A stretch of DNA of 64,000 bases, taken from assembly GCA_013399895.1 (NCBI GenBank), contig VXBA01000893.1, positions 366,038-430,037 on the forward strand. The letters run 5' to 3'. The notes below the pieces were generated by a model. It saw only the letters and a program-made list of their open reading frames with translations. It ran no database searches and was not told the DNA's origin. A program made the translations under genes and the position numbers. The stretch comes from Serilophus lunatus (lineage: Eukaryota > Chordata > Aves > Passeriformes > Eurylaimidae). Below are positions 24,732 through 37,860 of the stretch, in pieces (position 1 is the first letter of the stretch; each line of letters opens with the position of its first letter).

Positions 24732-25442
24732 TTAGCCACTGTACAAAATGTCCATGTCAAAGGGCCTGGGGGCCCAAGTGATGCACAAGGCACTCACTGT
24801 ATGTCTGCATTGTCTCCTTCATAAAAGGGGCTGGGACTGGGAAAAAGGAGACAGTTTCCAGGATACTGGCCAGCAGTTGCTGGAATGCCCCGACCCCCCC
24901 AGCCTCTACACAGTATAAGGGCATTGGGGAGGGGTGGAGGATGATGCATTTGTGCCCTTTCTTCTTCAGGGGTGAAAACAAGGAAGGTTTTCCTTTCAGG
25001 ACCCAGCCCTCAACCCCTTCACCACTTTTCCCCACTTTAGCAATTCTAAGCTAAATAATTTTGAGATGGTCAAGTCTTGACTGCTCAAGGCACAGGGGTG
25101 AGAAAAAATAACTCTACAAATGCCAAGGTCTGCAAACTACCAGAGTTTTTGTCCACATCTGCTTTGGCCCAGAGACCTTTGTGCGCTGTTCAGCCGTGGG
25201 ATGAATTGGGTGGTAGTTGATATTTATTCTGCAACAGTATCTTGGGCCAGGGCTGAGGAGTGTCAGGATGCTAAAGATGAAGGATAAGTGTGATGGATGT
25301 GTGCTTCAACACCTCAGAAAACAAGGTCGGAATTAAAGGTTAAATGGACCAGAGGCAAGTGCAGAAAGAGAAAAAATAGATATTCACCCTGTACATACAG
25401 ACAGGGAAGGACCAAGAGGTAAATTTCAGGTTTGTGTTGGGT

Positions 25443-25489
25443 CAAAAGGTAACCCAAAAGGTAACCCAAAAGGTAACCCAAAAGGTAAC
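25443..25489 (+). repeat. 12-bp minisatellite (AACCCAAAAGGT), about 4 copies
   Basis: The 12-bp unit AAAAGGTAACCC is repeated almost perfectly about four times. Because the unit is a multiple of three it stays open in frame on the minus strand as a YLLG repeat, but nothing else suggests coding. Confidence 0.9.
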
Positions 25490-26691
25490 ACTGATACTTT
25501 GCCAGGAGCTCTGTAAAACTTTCAGCTCCATCCCTAGGGTGCGGTATTGCTGCGATCAGCATTGTGCCTCCCCAGGGTGAGATGACCTTGCTCTTGCTGC
25601 TGTCACTGCCTGGCTTGCTGTAGCCACTGAATGGAAAGCCAGTTCTGCAGTGCTGCAGGTATGTCCTTGCTGTCTGAGGTCAGCCTGTAGGAACAGAATC
25701 CTTTTGTTGCCTTCTGGGAAGAATCACAAAACCCACTCCGCTCTGGTTACCGCAAAAACACTTCAGAGGCATTATTAGTTATGGGATCACATCAAGAGAA
25801 GAAACACCTCTCCCAAAGGGGTTTATGTCGGGTATGTATTTGGGATTTTTTTTTGACAAAGGAAGTCCTCTTGGTGAGGTCCTTGGTGAGATCTCAGGCC
25901 CCACCCTAAAGGGCTGGGAAGATTTTCTTGGCTTGAATGCACAGAAAGGGAAGCTTCGAGGCAGGAAGGGAGAAGGGTTTTAAAATCTTTTGTGAATCAT
26001 CTCTTTCTCTCAGGGAACTGAAGGCCTGTTTTCGGGGAGACCTGGGTTGGCATGCCACCGACACTTTAATGATCACAGACACAACCATTCAGGACACTCT
26101 TTCTATTCAAGGAATTATGGAATCCCACACAATACTGGCCTCCCAGCATCTTCCTGTGCCACCTCCTGCTTGTCAAAAAGGGGTAATCAAAGCCATACCC
26201 CCTCCTCCAAAAGAAGAAGCACTAGTTAGTGCATCACTATTGCTTTTGGGCACAGCTTTTGTGCTTCTCTGAGCTGTCAGAATAGGAAGGACACTTTGCT
26301 GTAGGTCTGGACCCCCACCTAGGCTATACTGTGGTCACATTCCTCCTGGCCACAAAGAGCTCAGGGTAGAGAGGTAGGAGGGTGGAGGTGGGGTACTGCT
26401 TTAAGTACAACATAAGGCAGCAAATTAATTTTGCATATTATCAAAATAGTGCATTTCTGGAACATTTCCGTGTTGCTAAACTAAGATGGTATGGCCTGGA
26501 GCGGTTTTCAAGAGGTATCATTTTTGTTGAGGCAGGACTTTGCAATATTTTTTCCAGCCCACTTCTATTCTCTCTGAGCTTGAGGAACAGGAGAACTGGG
26601 CTAACTTGAACCAACAGTGGGGCAGCATTGCACAATTTCAGGCAGAGAAAATCTGTCTCAGAAACTTTGAGAAATGTATCTGAGGGTTGAT

Positions 26692-26726
26692 TTGTTTGAT
26701 TGGTTGGTTGGTTGTTTTGTTTTGTA
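26692..26726 (+). repeat. (TTGG)n-like simple repeat
   Basis: Low-complexity run of TTGGTTGGTTGG followed by TTTTGTTTTG. A simple repeat with no evident role. Confidence 0.7.
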
Positions 26727-29700
26727 TGTACAGGACTAGTCAGGACATTCTGAGGTTAAATTCTGTGCATTTATAGGAACTCTGGTAAAGTAATTAAGGT
26801 CCCAGATTTGATTTGCATTAGCATACTTATAGCCTGGTGGGGAATGTTTTCCATATTGCTTGTGTCTATTTTTGTAGTAGTACTAATCCTTTACATTTCT
26901 GTATCACCTTTCATTTAGGGGGAATAGATCCCAAGCTGCTTTACATATGCAGAACAAAAATACAGACTGACGTGATGGTGATGTACCTAAAACAGACTGG
27001 AAAGAGATGTGATAAATTCGATTTCTTGAATAGTTTTTATTGCTTTGCCTCTTTTTTACTCCTATGTCTCTATGCTAAGGAATATAGAAACTCTTCATGC
27101 TTCCAAGTGTGCACATATACAAACACGCACATGCTCATGTAACACAAACTTGCCTTCTCTTTCCCCATTCCACTTCTCAAGAAGTAGAATTTGGCAAGAA
27201 TTATAGGAGCAGAAATATTCAGTCCTGGGTAGACATGGCTAAATGATGAAAATACAAGGTGTTTTAGCCAGATTTGTGAAAATTTTACATCTAGGTTTTT
27301 TTTCAAATTACAGCTGCATGGTTGCACGGAACTTGTGAAACCTTAAAAGGTGTAAAGAAAGCTAATTCGTAACAATTTATTGTCAGTTACCACCATGTTA
27401 GAGGATTTGGGACTTCCTATAAGGAAATATTGACAAAGCTTTGCAATTAACCTGCAAATTCTGAATTCAAGCTCAAAGTCCAAAACTTGCAATTATATTT
27501 AAATGAGTTAGGTCCAGATATATTCCTCTTAATGGGAACCAAAACATATCACCTCAACATATTGAAAGCATAAAATGACTCATGACACTCACTGAATATT
27601 TTTTAAAAGTAATTCATTAAAAAAAGTTAGCATTTAAGGACTCTCATTTTATTAAAAATAATGATTTAAGTGTTACTATTTGACCAATCATATTTTTAGG
27701 CAAATGGCATACTTAAGGCTCAATATTGTCATGTACTATCAGAAATAAACATTGTTTTATTTTTTATCTTCATCTTAAAAATTTTGAAGACAGTATGTTC
27801 AGGCAGACTTGACTGTAAAGTAAATGGGAAAAAAAATATAATTATGTGTCCCCTAACATGTCCTCTGTGACTTATTTTTTGGTGAAACATGCATGTCACA
27901 ATCTTCTCATGTAGAACTGCTGCATATAGGGCACATGTATTTTGGGCACAACTGCATGAAGCACTGTGAGCTCTTGAAACATAGACAAAACACACCAATG
28001 ACTCTGAAAAGTGACATGAACTATTTCACAAATGAAACCAAGATCTATAACAAATGCAACAAGAACAACTTTGTTATGCAGTCTGGTCCAGAAAGCAATG
28101 CTTTCAGCATGTGTTTAATAGGAGCCTTAGCTGTGCTTGATCACTTCCCCAATAAGCTGTTTAAACATGAGGCATTAGGCTAGAAAGCTGAACACTTTCA
28201 CAGAGGATGGGAGTTAACAATACACAGCACTAAATCCTATTTGATCTGCTGAGAAATTCAATCCAGCAAGAGCATAATTTTACTTAATAGCACGTTGGGT
28301 GAAGAGGTTGCCAGCAATAGGATGTTTTCTTCCTGCATGAGGTCAGGCTGCCAGAGCTGGCCCATATGACATGGAGTTCTGCTGTCCCCCTTCCTCACGG
28401 TCCTGCTCCCTTTTGCTGTGTGTTTAATATGTATTCATGTCTGTGCTCATTTTGCTCTGGCAGCTGCTGTAGGTGAGTAGGTGAGTTGTGTATGCATTTT
28501 TGGAAGTCTCCCAATGCACAGATACTCCCAGCCCATAAGAAGGAGCCTCATTCTCCAGGTGGAGGCTCCCCATCTGAGAAATGTACCATTAATGACTGAA
28601 GAGAAGCTGAGCTTTTCCCTAGTACATTGATGCATAGATACATTCACTCCTGTGTGTGCCTTTGAGGGCTGCGTGTCTAAGCCAAGAGCACAAGGGAGCT
28701 ATATAGATACTATTTTCCTCTTGTGCACATCCTACACATGGCAATTCACTGCATGCTTCCTTGTAATGCGCTAGAGCTGGGTCTTGAAGAAGAATGGAAA
28801 ACTTGTCAAAATGTTACCACTTTAACAGAAAGCTGGTTGAGTTCCCTTGCTTTTAATAGAATGTACCTTTCTTTTACTGCTGCTAATGCAGAAAGCAGCT
28901 GATCATATTCTGTGGGACTCACATTATTTTTACAGTATTCTGTCTTTGGAATAAACCAGAGCATACTGCATGTCAAGAACGGCAAGGATTTTATGGTGTA
29001 AGACAGGCCATGGATTACCACGGATGCTCTTTCCTTCCTCCAGGCCTCTGAGAGAAGTTGAGTGCTATACTGTACCATCAGAGATATAGTAGCTCCTTTA
29101 AAATAGAAAGTACTGCCATTTGTCACTTTAAAGTGCATTCAACATGCACTTGCCTATTTGGGTTGTTAGAGCATTTCATCATGCACTTGTGCAACACCTC
29201 ATCCTAATCCACAATTGCAGCTCTTTACTGTAATACAAACAGTGATGATAAATTAATGTCTGGCTTGGCAATATTGCTACAGCCTCCAATTCTAAGAAAG
29301 TGTTTTCATTTAGAGAAGAGAAATCAAATGGCAGCTTCCACTGTCTCTCACCCTTCCTGTTTATGAACAGGCTAGTCCTTGTTGTAAACCCTGTTAACTT
29401 GCTCTGAGGGAGGAGGCACTGTAGAAACCCCCTACCCTTAAAATAAACACAATGTTTCAGTAGTTATTTCTTGGGGGCTATTCTGGTAAACTATTTCAAA
29501 AGGAGAAGGAAAGGGTTTCTTGAAAAGCAAATTCAAAATTTTCACAAGTAGTAAGAACTAGAGCGGGCAGAAATGAAATGCGTTACAAACATGATGCTTC
29601 TTCCAACCCCAAAATCATTAGTGCAGAAGTAACAATACACTGTTGTTCACCTTCCAAAGTCTGGGACTGTCTCTGTACATAATGTAGAGAGGACAGTCAG

Positions 29701-32020
29701 AATCCCTGGATAATCAGCTTTGTCAGCTATGCTCTCACAAGGCAAACACAGCTTTCTCAGGCTGCTCAGCCTGAACTCACATAGCACCCTGGCTGAGACC
29801 AAGGAGATGACTGGCATTGCTCAGAAGTACCTTACCAAAAATAAACATCCATGGAGCCATGGAGGCACTGCTCTTCAGTGCTGTTCTCAAGAGCTTGCAG
29901 AGTTTCCTGGAGACACAAAAACCAACTGCCAAGTAGCACTCCTGGCCCACTGGAGTAGTTGCATTGGTATGCTCTCTTAGAAAGGACCATGTGCTGCTGC
30001 CTTTAGGCTGGGAAAGTTTCCAGGCATGTATTTCTGTACGTGCTACAAAGAGCCATGGCAGGCAAGGGTTAGTAACCTTATTTCATTGTTTTTCATGTCA
30101 TACACATATCAGGGTATGACAATGAATTCATACACTCATTTTTTTTCATTGCCCTCACAAGTTTAGAAGGTGAAGGTAGGGAGCCTTTGCAAGCAGAATT
30201 TGATACCTTCAAACTCATAGACAGAGGCAGAGAACTGGAATAAATGAAAGGGGTATCCTATCATGTCTAGAAACTGTTATGTTATAGACAGCAGAGGGAC
30301 AGCCAAGACAGCAGATGCGTGGAATGCTTACACGACGAGAGGAGTGAAGACAGCATGGGTCTTCTCTTTATATGTCCCAGCTGCTGCTCCCTGGGCAAGC
30401 TCAGCTCACAGATGACAAAGTCTGCATGACATAACAGCAGCTGGGAGATATAAAGGCAGGGATTCAAATGTAGTGTGTATTTTAAAACATGAAAACACTG
30501 CAGCAGAGTCCAAATCCTCTTTGTCCTTTCCCCTGCCCTGACTACCTTCAGGACCATTAATCTCCAGGAAAAACTAGATTGGCCTTTGAGCTAGGGCTTT
30601 CCTTTCTGATTACAGTGTTTGGACTACACAGTGCTGGCTAAGCCCCAGATGCTAGAGCTGTGCATGAAAGGCAGTCAGTCCTAAACCTCGATGGAGGATG
30701 CTATGTTAAGGGACTGCCACCTGGCAGCATCTTCAAGGAACTGCAAAAACACAGAGACAGAGGTTAGCAAGCATCAGCCTGTGGGAGACTTGCGTGTGCA
30801 CCCAGGAAAGAGAGATCACATCAAGTTGAGTCAGACTAGTGCTGCTGGCTGAACTGTCTGGCACTAAGGGGCTGCTATTGTAATAAAAGGCACTAGGCCA
30901 GTGAAACATTTGATATGACAACCACCTTATCAGAGGCTTTTCCATTTAGTTAAAAAGTTGTTCTTCCTTTGAGAGAAGTCCCACTGGTTTCCCCCTCTTA
31001 CTTCAAGTTGGCTGAAGACACCTGACTTATTTGTACTCTGTCATGACCTCCTTTTAGGTAAGAGCTAAGCTCTTGACTTGTAAAGATACACTTAGGGAGG
31101 CAGGTCTCATCTTTTCCCCATTCTTCTAGTTAAGCAGAGAAGACCAAAGGTGATAACTGTATTGAAAGGTGGCATAGGATGAAAAGAACAATAAAATAAT
31201 CTCCCTTGGCTGAGACCTGGTAACTAAAATTCTTTCGTTTTGAAGTTTTCAATATTGCTTTCTTGCCTCTGTTACTCTTTCCTTTTTTTCTGTCTTATGA
31301 CAAGCTGACAGATGAAACAAGGGCAAGCAGTAAGTAATTTCTCTAACATTTCAGAAAACTTCAGTTGTCCTACCATTTGGAAAGGATCTTTTGCTACCCA
31401 ATATCATAGGAAACAAATTTCCAAGCTTTAGTTTGTAGAGAGACCTGCATGAACAAGAAATATTTGAGGCTTAGCTGAGCCTGGGAGTCTTTTGCTGATA
31501 GTTGTTGCTATGGTTAGTAGGTGAAGGGTTCCTGACCAGGTAGTAGTTAGCTTGCTTATCTTTTCATAATTTACGTAGAAATTTGCATACAGAGAAAAGC
31601 TCGAGAGAGATTGAGAGATGGAGAGACTGAGTCCATTTTAATGCTTAGAGCCAGCACACATAAGGTCCTGAACCCCATCACTAACACATCTTCAGCTGTG
31701 ACTTCTTAGAACCATTGCTAGATGCAACGGCTTGACTAAGCCTGCTGAGCCAAGAATGCCCTATAGGTGCTTATATATTGAAGCTATGAGGAAGTTTGTC
31801 AGTGACTATCAAATGAACATTTTTTTTCAAGGAAGATATGAAAAAAGCCTACTCTGCCATTTACACAAGTCATCTGCAACACCAACCTGGGGCCAGAGCT
31901 GGTGACATAGATGTGAAAGCATCTGCGTACCCCTCTGCAGATTATCTTTGATTCCCAGATACCTCTCATCCCCCAAACACTGTGGAACTGAATTCAGTGG
32001 GAGGACTGCTGATGACTTAC

Positions 32021-32337
32021 CACTCTGTGTGCGCATCATCAATCACCAGAAGTATCTTGGGTTTCTGGACCACAGGTGGTGTGGGGCTGGCTGAGTGATC
32101 AATGAGTCCAGCAGCTGCCTGCGTGGTTTGCTTCATGGCACTGGAGATGGAGCTGAAGATGCTGGTGCCAGTAGAGGAAGAGTGTGAGGGTTGAGGTGGC
32201 TGTGGATGCTTTCTCTCGGTGGCAGGAGAAACTGGGGAGCTCGTGGAGCTGTCAGGGCGCTGCAAGTCCATCATGTAGCCATTGGGCAAATTTGCCACAA
32301 AACTACTGTCTGAGAGGCGCCGCCTGAGGAAATTCAT
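32021..32337 (-). CDS. SYN3: SYN3 exon 1, first coding exon (synapsin III N-terminus)
   Basis: On minus, ATG at 32337-32335 opens 105 codons plus the first two bases of a Trp codon. The protein starts MNFLRRRLSDSSFVANLPNG, the synapsin domain A; RRRLS places the conserved kinase-target serine at residue 9. Residues about 28-91 are a Ser/Pro-rich linker (SSPVSPATERKHPQPP), and IFSSISSAMKQT near 60-71 is a conserved synapsin stretch. PKILLVIDDAHTEW (93-106) begins the ATP-binding C domain. VANLPNG and SPATER-HPQP point to SYN3 and not SYN1 or SYN2. The donor is GTG|GTAAGT. The start is well set: A at -3, no other ATG in the 5' leader, and conservation begins exactly there. It is expected to act on synaptic vesicles in neurons. 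Confidence 0.96.
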
Positions 32338-32474
32338 TGTTGCAGAGTTGTGTGGAAACTTTCTTAGCAAGAGCAAGGCTGAACAAGGTTGTCACCAGTC
32401 CTGGAGGTGTCTGCGTGGGTACCCCCTTACAGTCCAAGCAGGCAGGCTTTCCCTCTTGGAGTCTTGCTGTGAGA
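32338..32474 (-). other. SYN3: SYN3 5' UTR part of the first coding exon
   Basis: About 137 nt of leader stand between the ATG and a good acceptor (GGGTTTTTCTTATCTCAG, ending at 32475). A second AG 8 nt further in (exon from 32466) is possible. The leader holds no upstream ATG. The presence of an acceptor implies a separate non-coding first exon further upstream, that is, at higher coordinates. Confidence 0.7.
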
Positions 32475-35400
32475 CTGAGATAAGAAAAACCCTTTTGGCC
32501 TCTTAAATGGATACCTTAAACAACAAGAGAAAAACAGACTACTGGTTGCTATGCATTATGCTATACTAGTACATTCAAACATGTAGGACAAAATATGTTT
32601 CACAACTCTCATCCCCAAACATCTTCTGCTAGGTGAGATTTAGAGGAAAAACAAAAGAAAATTATTGTGGGTAAAACATGTATGTTTTTCAAGATATACA
32701 CATCTGCAGCAACAAAAATGAGGGTTATCCCCCACATTAAGTGAAGTATTTGCTTTATACTCTTTTCAAGTCTTGGCAAATACTCTTGATATCACTGTTT
32801 AAATCACAGCTTAGCCCCCTTCAAGTCTCTCTGAATAACCCCTACAAATACTGGAGCTCCTTGCCTTCACCTGGTTTGGTCTTCTTTACTGTTCATGCTC
32901 TTATCCCAAATTCTGATTACCTCCTAATGGCAGAAAATTGTCTTTACCCAGTTGGTCCAAGACAGCCCAGTGCCTGCAAATCTTCCTTCTGGAGCTGTGG
33001 ACGAAGTTCATGGAGCAACCAAACAGCTTTCTTAGAACAAGCTCTCATTTATTTTCAAGTATAGGGATTAAAAAGCTTTACAAAGGATTCAAACCTGACC
33101 ATGTCCACACCTCTCCTACCCTCCGAATCCTTAGGGAGGCTCACATGGGCCTACATGCAAGTAAGCAAGCTATGAAGTGCGCCTTGCCACATGCCCCCCA
33201 AATCTTATTATCCATCACCACCCTGACCCCATGGGCATTGGATCCATCTGCAGCAGAGGGAAGCTGAAGCTGCTGACATTGGCTTATCAGAGTAATTTTT
33301 CTTTTGATTTCTCAGCCCTGGAAGTGCAACTCCTCTGACTTTGCTGGAACCTGGAGGTAATCTTTTCCCAGAGAATAGCTCAGGAAATCTTTAATGACTT
33401 CCTGCCACATTTACAGCTGATAACATATCTTGAGGCATTGTGCTGACTTCCCGGCTGGTCCTGGCACGCCCAGTGACTGAACAACATCAGCAAATGCATA
33501 CACCAGTGAGAGTACTCTTGTTGCACTGACTGTTTTTGCAGCAATCATTCCAAAAAGCAGGTAACAGATAGTATCCGTGAATTACAAGCTATCTGCGCAC
33601 TTCATACATACACCCACACAGCACTCGACCTACTCCTGTCCTACCCCTATGGCTGCCAGCAAAGAGCAAAAATAAAAAATAATAATAATGAAATCAATAA
33701 TTCTTAAAAAAAAATCTCCATTGCAATGCGAAGGGTGGGTTTGGTTTTGGGTGCAGCTCTTGGCCTGAGCTGAGTTTGTTGTCAAAGATGGCCCAGGTGG
33801 ACAAGCCTACAAAGGTTTTGGGGATTTGGTGGGTACTATAGGATGGGTAAAAATACGCTGCAGTGTCGTTTGCTCAGGAAACAGAGCTTTCTACCCTGCA
33901 TAACACAAATAAGAAAAATCCCCTCACTTGAATAGCAGTCCATTCAAGAGTTGGTCCAGTCTTGTTTAAGAGAGCATCCCAGAGATCTGTCTACTGTCAG
34001 AGGGGGTAAAGGGGTCCAAATGAGTACCCTGTTACTGAGTGCAGCAATTAGGCATGCTCTTTTCTAGGACCTTGGTGCTAAATGGCAAGACATGGAACAT
34101 TAGTTTGATACGGGCCTTGGGAGAAGCATCTTTTAGCACAAGGTGCCTGTCCCTTTCATGCTTTGAACTACACCGCAGAGCTGCTGCTTCCTGCTCTGGC
34201 AGCTCTCAGCCACGGGAGGGAACCTAGCCCCAGCTGTACAGGCTTGACCACGCACTTTTCACAAGCCAGTTCCTTTGGGACAGGGTCCATCTGGACTTGC
34301 ATGATCAAGAAGGTGCTTCTTCCACGCTGCCAGGTGATTTCACAGCTGCTTCCTCCTTTGTGATACACTCCAAATGAACATGGGTATCTTGCAAAGCATC
34401 AGCCAGTAAAGCAATGGGCAAATATCTCTGCTCTGCCCTGCACTGAGGAAAGAAGGGCATGGAGGCACATGGCACAGGATATCCCAAGGCTGGGTAGGGC
34501 CAGAGTACTTACTGATGTGCCTGGAAGGCACACAAGTTTCCTCTGCAACCACACTTCCCAAATTGTGACCAATACTCACATTAAAAATCTTATCATGCTT
34601 ATTGCAACATCATGATCACTCTCGTCCTGGACTCTTTTAAACAGGAATATTCATAGTGACCTGTCATTTTTTTCCACTAAGGGCTTAGTAGTGGAAGATA
34701 TTGCCCAGAAGACGCTGGTAGCTGGCAAAATTCTCTTGTCTAGAGAATTTGGGACACTGCATTTAGTCCCTCCTTTCCCTCTGCTGGCTGGCAGTGCCTC
34801 CACTAGCTGCTAAGTCTGAGCTGCATGTATGGCTTGGGAAGGAAGGAGGGAAAACCTGAGCAACTGGTGTCTTGGGGAAGTCTCCCTCTGGCAAAGAGTA
34901 TGGAGGCTAAATTCAAACAGGATGACACTTCTGCAGCAGAGAGGAACACCTGGCTCCATGATGGGGTTCCTGTCAGGATCTTGAGGTTTGGATATCTCAG
35001 AGTGATGGCACAGACTGTCCTCCATCCTTTACATACATTTTTCTAATTATCTGGGTAACTTAATTAAAATAAATTTTATCTATTTTTTTTAAATGAAGGT
35101 ATTGGTGGCTTTGCTGTATCGACTTGTCATTTGCAATTAGTGCTGCCACAGAGGAGATCTTCTTTGCAATGGGAGCAGTGCAAACTGCCAGCAGTTTACA
35201 TTGCTTTGATTACTGGAAAGCTTCGTGGCCTGCTTCTGCATCATGCACACTTACTGCTATTTAACTTTCAGCAGTAGGCATTTTCATACATGCACAGGCT
35301 GAGGGGGTTAGGACCTCATTTTCTTACTGCTCAAAACTCCCTGTGGTCTTCCTGAGGGCTCAGCACATCAGACCAAATCTGGCCCTGTGCAGCTCTCACG

Positions 35401-37489
35401 TCACACAGCATCCATCCAGTGCACATATAGATCCTACCCAAGCAATCAAGCGGGGCTGTAACTTCAACAAAGCCAGAAGCAAGACAGATCTGTTGAATAA
35501 TATTTTGTCACTCCAGAGCCACAGGTAAGAGAGCTGCTGCCTCTATACCAGCAAGTTGTACCTTGCCTGTGTACACCAGCGACTTCCTATGGATATGTGG
35601 AAGCACATCACCTACTTAATGCTCTGCCAGTCACAAACCTGCCCACACGAAGGTAGCTCCTGCACAGCTGAAATACGGCATTACAGGCCAAGGGCTGCTT
35701 CCAGGCAAGGCAACAGTTCCTATGGAGTTCCTCAAGTTTCAGTACAAGCAGCTGCTTCTCACCATGCAGGACTAATCTGCTGCTGTGTGAAACAGCTGCT
35801 CCTGAAAGCTAGCTGGGAAAACAGGGCATTTGGCCTGCAGAGTTGCAGGTTGGAGATCTGTACTATACTTCAGGATTGGGAAATAATGAACAAGTCATAG
35901 GAGAATGAGGAAAGAGAGCAGGCAGGAGTAAGAGGGAGAGGAGAAGGAAGAGAAGGCACAAGCAGACAGAGAGGAAGTAAGCAGGAATCAGTTTAACCAA
36001 AAGAAAATGCAGGAGCACACAGAAATCCCAACAATATGAGCTGAGCACTCTCAGGGAATCAAAAGGAAACAATGTGAGCAACTAAATGAAGCAAGAGGAA
36101 GTCAATTAGACCTGATCTTGAAAGCAACAGCAAAGAGGTTGGCACCATCAGCCACTTACTAACATACAGTTAAACTTCCTGGCTGATATTTTTGGAAGAG
36201 CAAGGGAGGATATGCAATCTATTCACTCAGCACATTGACAGCAGCCAGGCACCTACCTGCTTTCTCTCAAGGATATAGTCCATGGAGATGCAAGTTATCT
36301 CAGAAAGCCTGTTGACATGTGTTAGAAAGCAAGAACAAAATGTTCACTTATGCCTCTTGTTGGGTTACTTTCTGACCTGTGGTAGCATCCAGAAGGAACT
36401 GAACTGGCTGATAACTGTTAACCATGCTTAGATTTCCCCTGAGCTTGCTATCTTATGCTGTCAGGTAATGAACACGACCACACCAGCCTGCATCTGATTA
36501 CTGCTCTTGACAGCCTCAATGGAGCATTGCTGGGGATGGCAATATGGAAAACCAATGTGGAAAAATTATCCTCTCATCTCACCTTAAGGGACTGCACATT
36601 TACTTCTGTCCCATGGTGGATGGATAGGTGAGGGCATCTCCTCATCTGGCAGCAACCATTGATTGATACCCATCACATCCATTTTGTGGATAGTCTTCAG
36701 CATACATTCAAGTTTTAAGGCATTTCCATGGACCCCTTTCCACCTTCAGACATTGACACAACGTGGGAGTCATCCTCTGTGGAGGGACAGCCATGTTAGG
36801 GAGATCCAAATCCACATGATCCACTGGACCACTGGATAGCTTTTCTACATTTCTAGTGTATTTTGAAAAAGAGGAAAACAAGAGATTATTTATTATTGTG
36901 AAGCTTTCAGTGTTTCACCCTGAATAGCTTCAGCAGTCCAAGCTTGGCTTAGCTTGGCATTTCTTGGGAAGAACTGAAAGCAAAATAAAACAAATATTTC
37001 TAAAATTATTTTTTTTCAGATTATTACCTCATTTGCAACAGTTCTGGACTCAAGAGTCCCCCATGTTTAAACATTTCTTGGTATTTTTCAGCATCCAAAT
37101 TCCACAAATCAGGAAATTATAACAACATGGGCTAGAAAAAGGAAGGGATACACTACCAAATACTCCATGTTTTTTACCATATATATTAAGCATAAGAGTT
37201 GGAAAGACTGTATGCCATCCAAAAGAACAGAGGAAAGCAGAGTTTCCATGCTGGAATTCAGTTTGCTGAGAGCTTTCCCAAGCATCAAGCACACAGTTCA
37301 GCTTTAATATAGACACTGATTTAAATTTGTCAAGAGCACGTGAAACTACAGTGCAAATTCCACCTAAAATCAGAGGTGTTTGTGCATCCCAGTGCCAGAT
37401 ACACTCCTGGAAGTTGTGTATCTGCTGTGACTGACATTAGCACAGCCATACTTTTTCTTTTGAAGTGGTTGCAAGAAGTCAGGATCCTG

Positions 37490-37508
37490 CAGCTGGAGGG
37501 GGCGCCAG
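37490..37508 (+). promoter_or_regulatory. CTCF-like core motif
   Basis: AGGGGGCGCCA (37497-37507) fits the CTCF core (AGGGGGCRCYA), but the upstream bases (GCTGG and not CCACC/CAGC) are poor. It is a weaker candidate than the one at 7471-7483, and it sits about 90 bp from a CR1 end. Confidence 0.35.
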
Positions 37509-37595
37509 GGCAGGGGAACAGAAACAGCATGTCATCAGGGCAATTATGCTACTCAGAGCCTAAGTCTCCTGCTAGATATTAGATTGTTGCTCTCT

Positions 37596-37860
37596 AGAAT
37601 CATAAAATCATAGAACGGCCAGGGTTGGAGAGGGCCTTAAAGACCATTTAGTTCCTACCACCCTGATGCGTACAGGGACACTTTTCTTTACACCGAGTTG
37701 CTCAAAGCCCCATCCAACCTGGCCTTGAACACTTCCAGATATGGAATATCTACAACTACTCTGGGCAACCTGTTCCAGTTCCTCATTACCCTCACAGTAA
37801 GGATATTTTTCCTAATATCTAATCTAAATCTCCTCTCTTTCCATTTTTCTAAATGTATTC
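37596..37860 (-). mobile_element. CR1 LINE 3' fragment, minus sense
   Basis: The plus strand begins AGAATCATAAAATCATAGAA, then GGGTTGGAGAGGGCCTTAAA, GCTCAAAGCCCCATCCAACC, TGGCCTTGAACACTTCCAGA and CTCTGGGCAACCTGTTCC. This is the reverse complement of an intact CR1 3' end with its terminal short repeats. Similarity fades at about 37860. Confidence 0.92.

Larger units (their letters stand above)
18968..32020 (-). other. SYN3: SYN3 intron 1 (between first and second coding exons)
   Basis: This 13-kb intron starts with GTAAGT at 32020 and ends with TTTCTTCTGTAG at 18968. It holds a pair of diverged direct repeats (21185-21331 and 23709-23837), a short CR1 (23205-23297), a G-quadruplex motif (24713-24731) and a 12-bp minisatellite (25443-25489). 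I see nothing else that can be named; the ORFs in 18968-21184 and 25490-32020 have no recognisable domains, introns or codon bias. Confidence 0.88.

Noticed and set aside
32021..32376. N-terminal extension of SYN3 by 13 codons upstream of the ATG
   Set aside because: The extension begins at TTG and not ATG. Synapsin similarity starts exactly at MNFLRRRLSDS, so 32337 is taken as the start.
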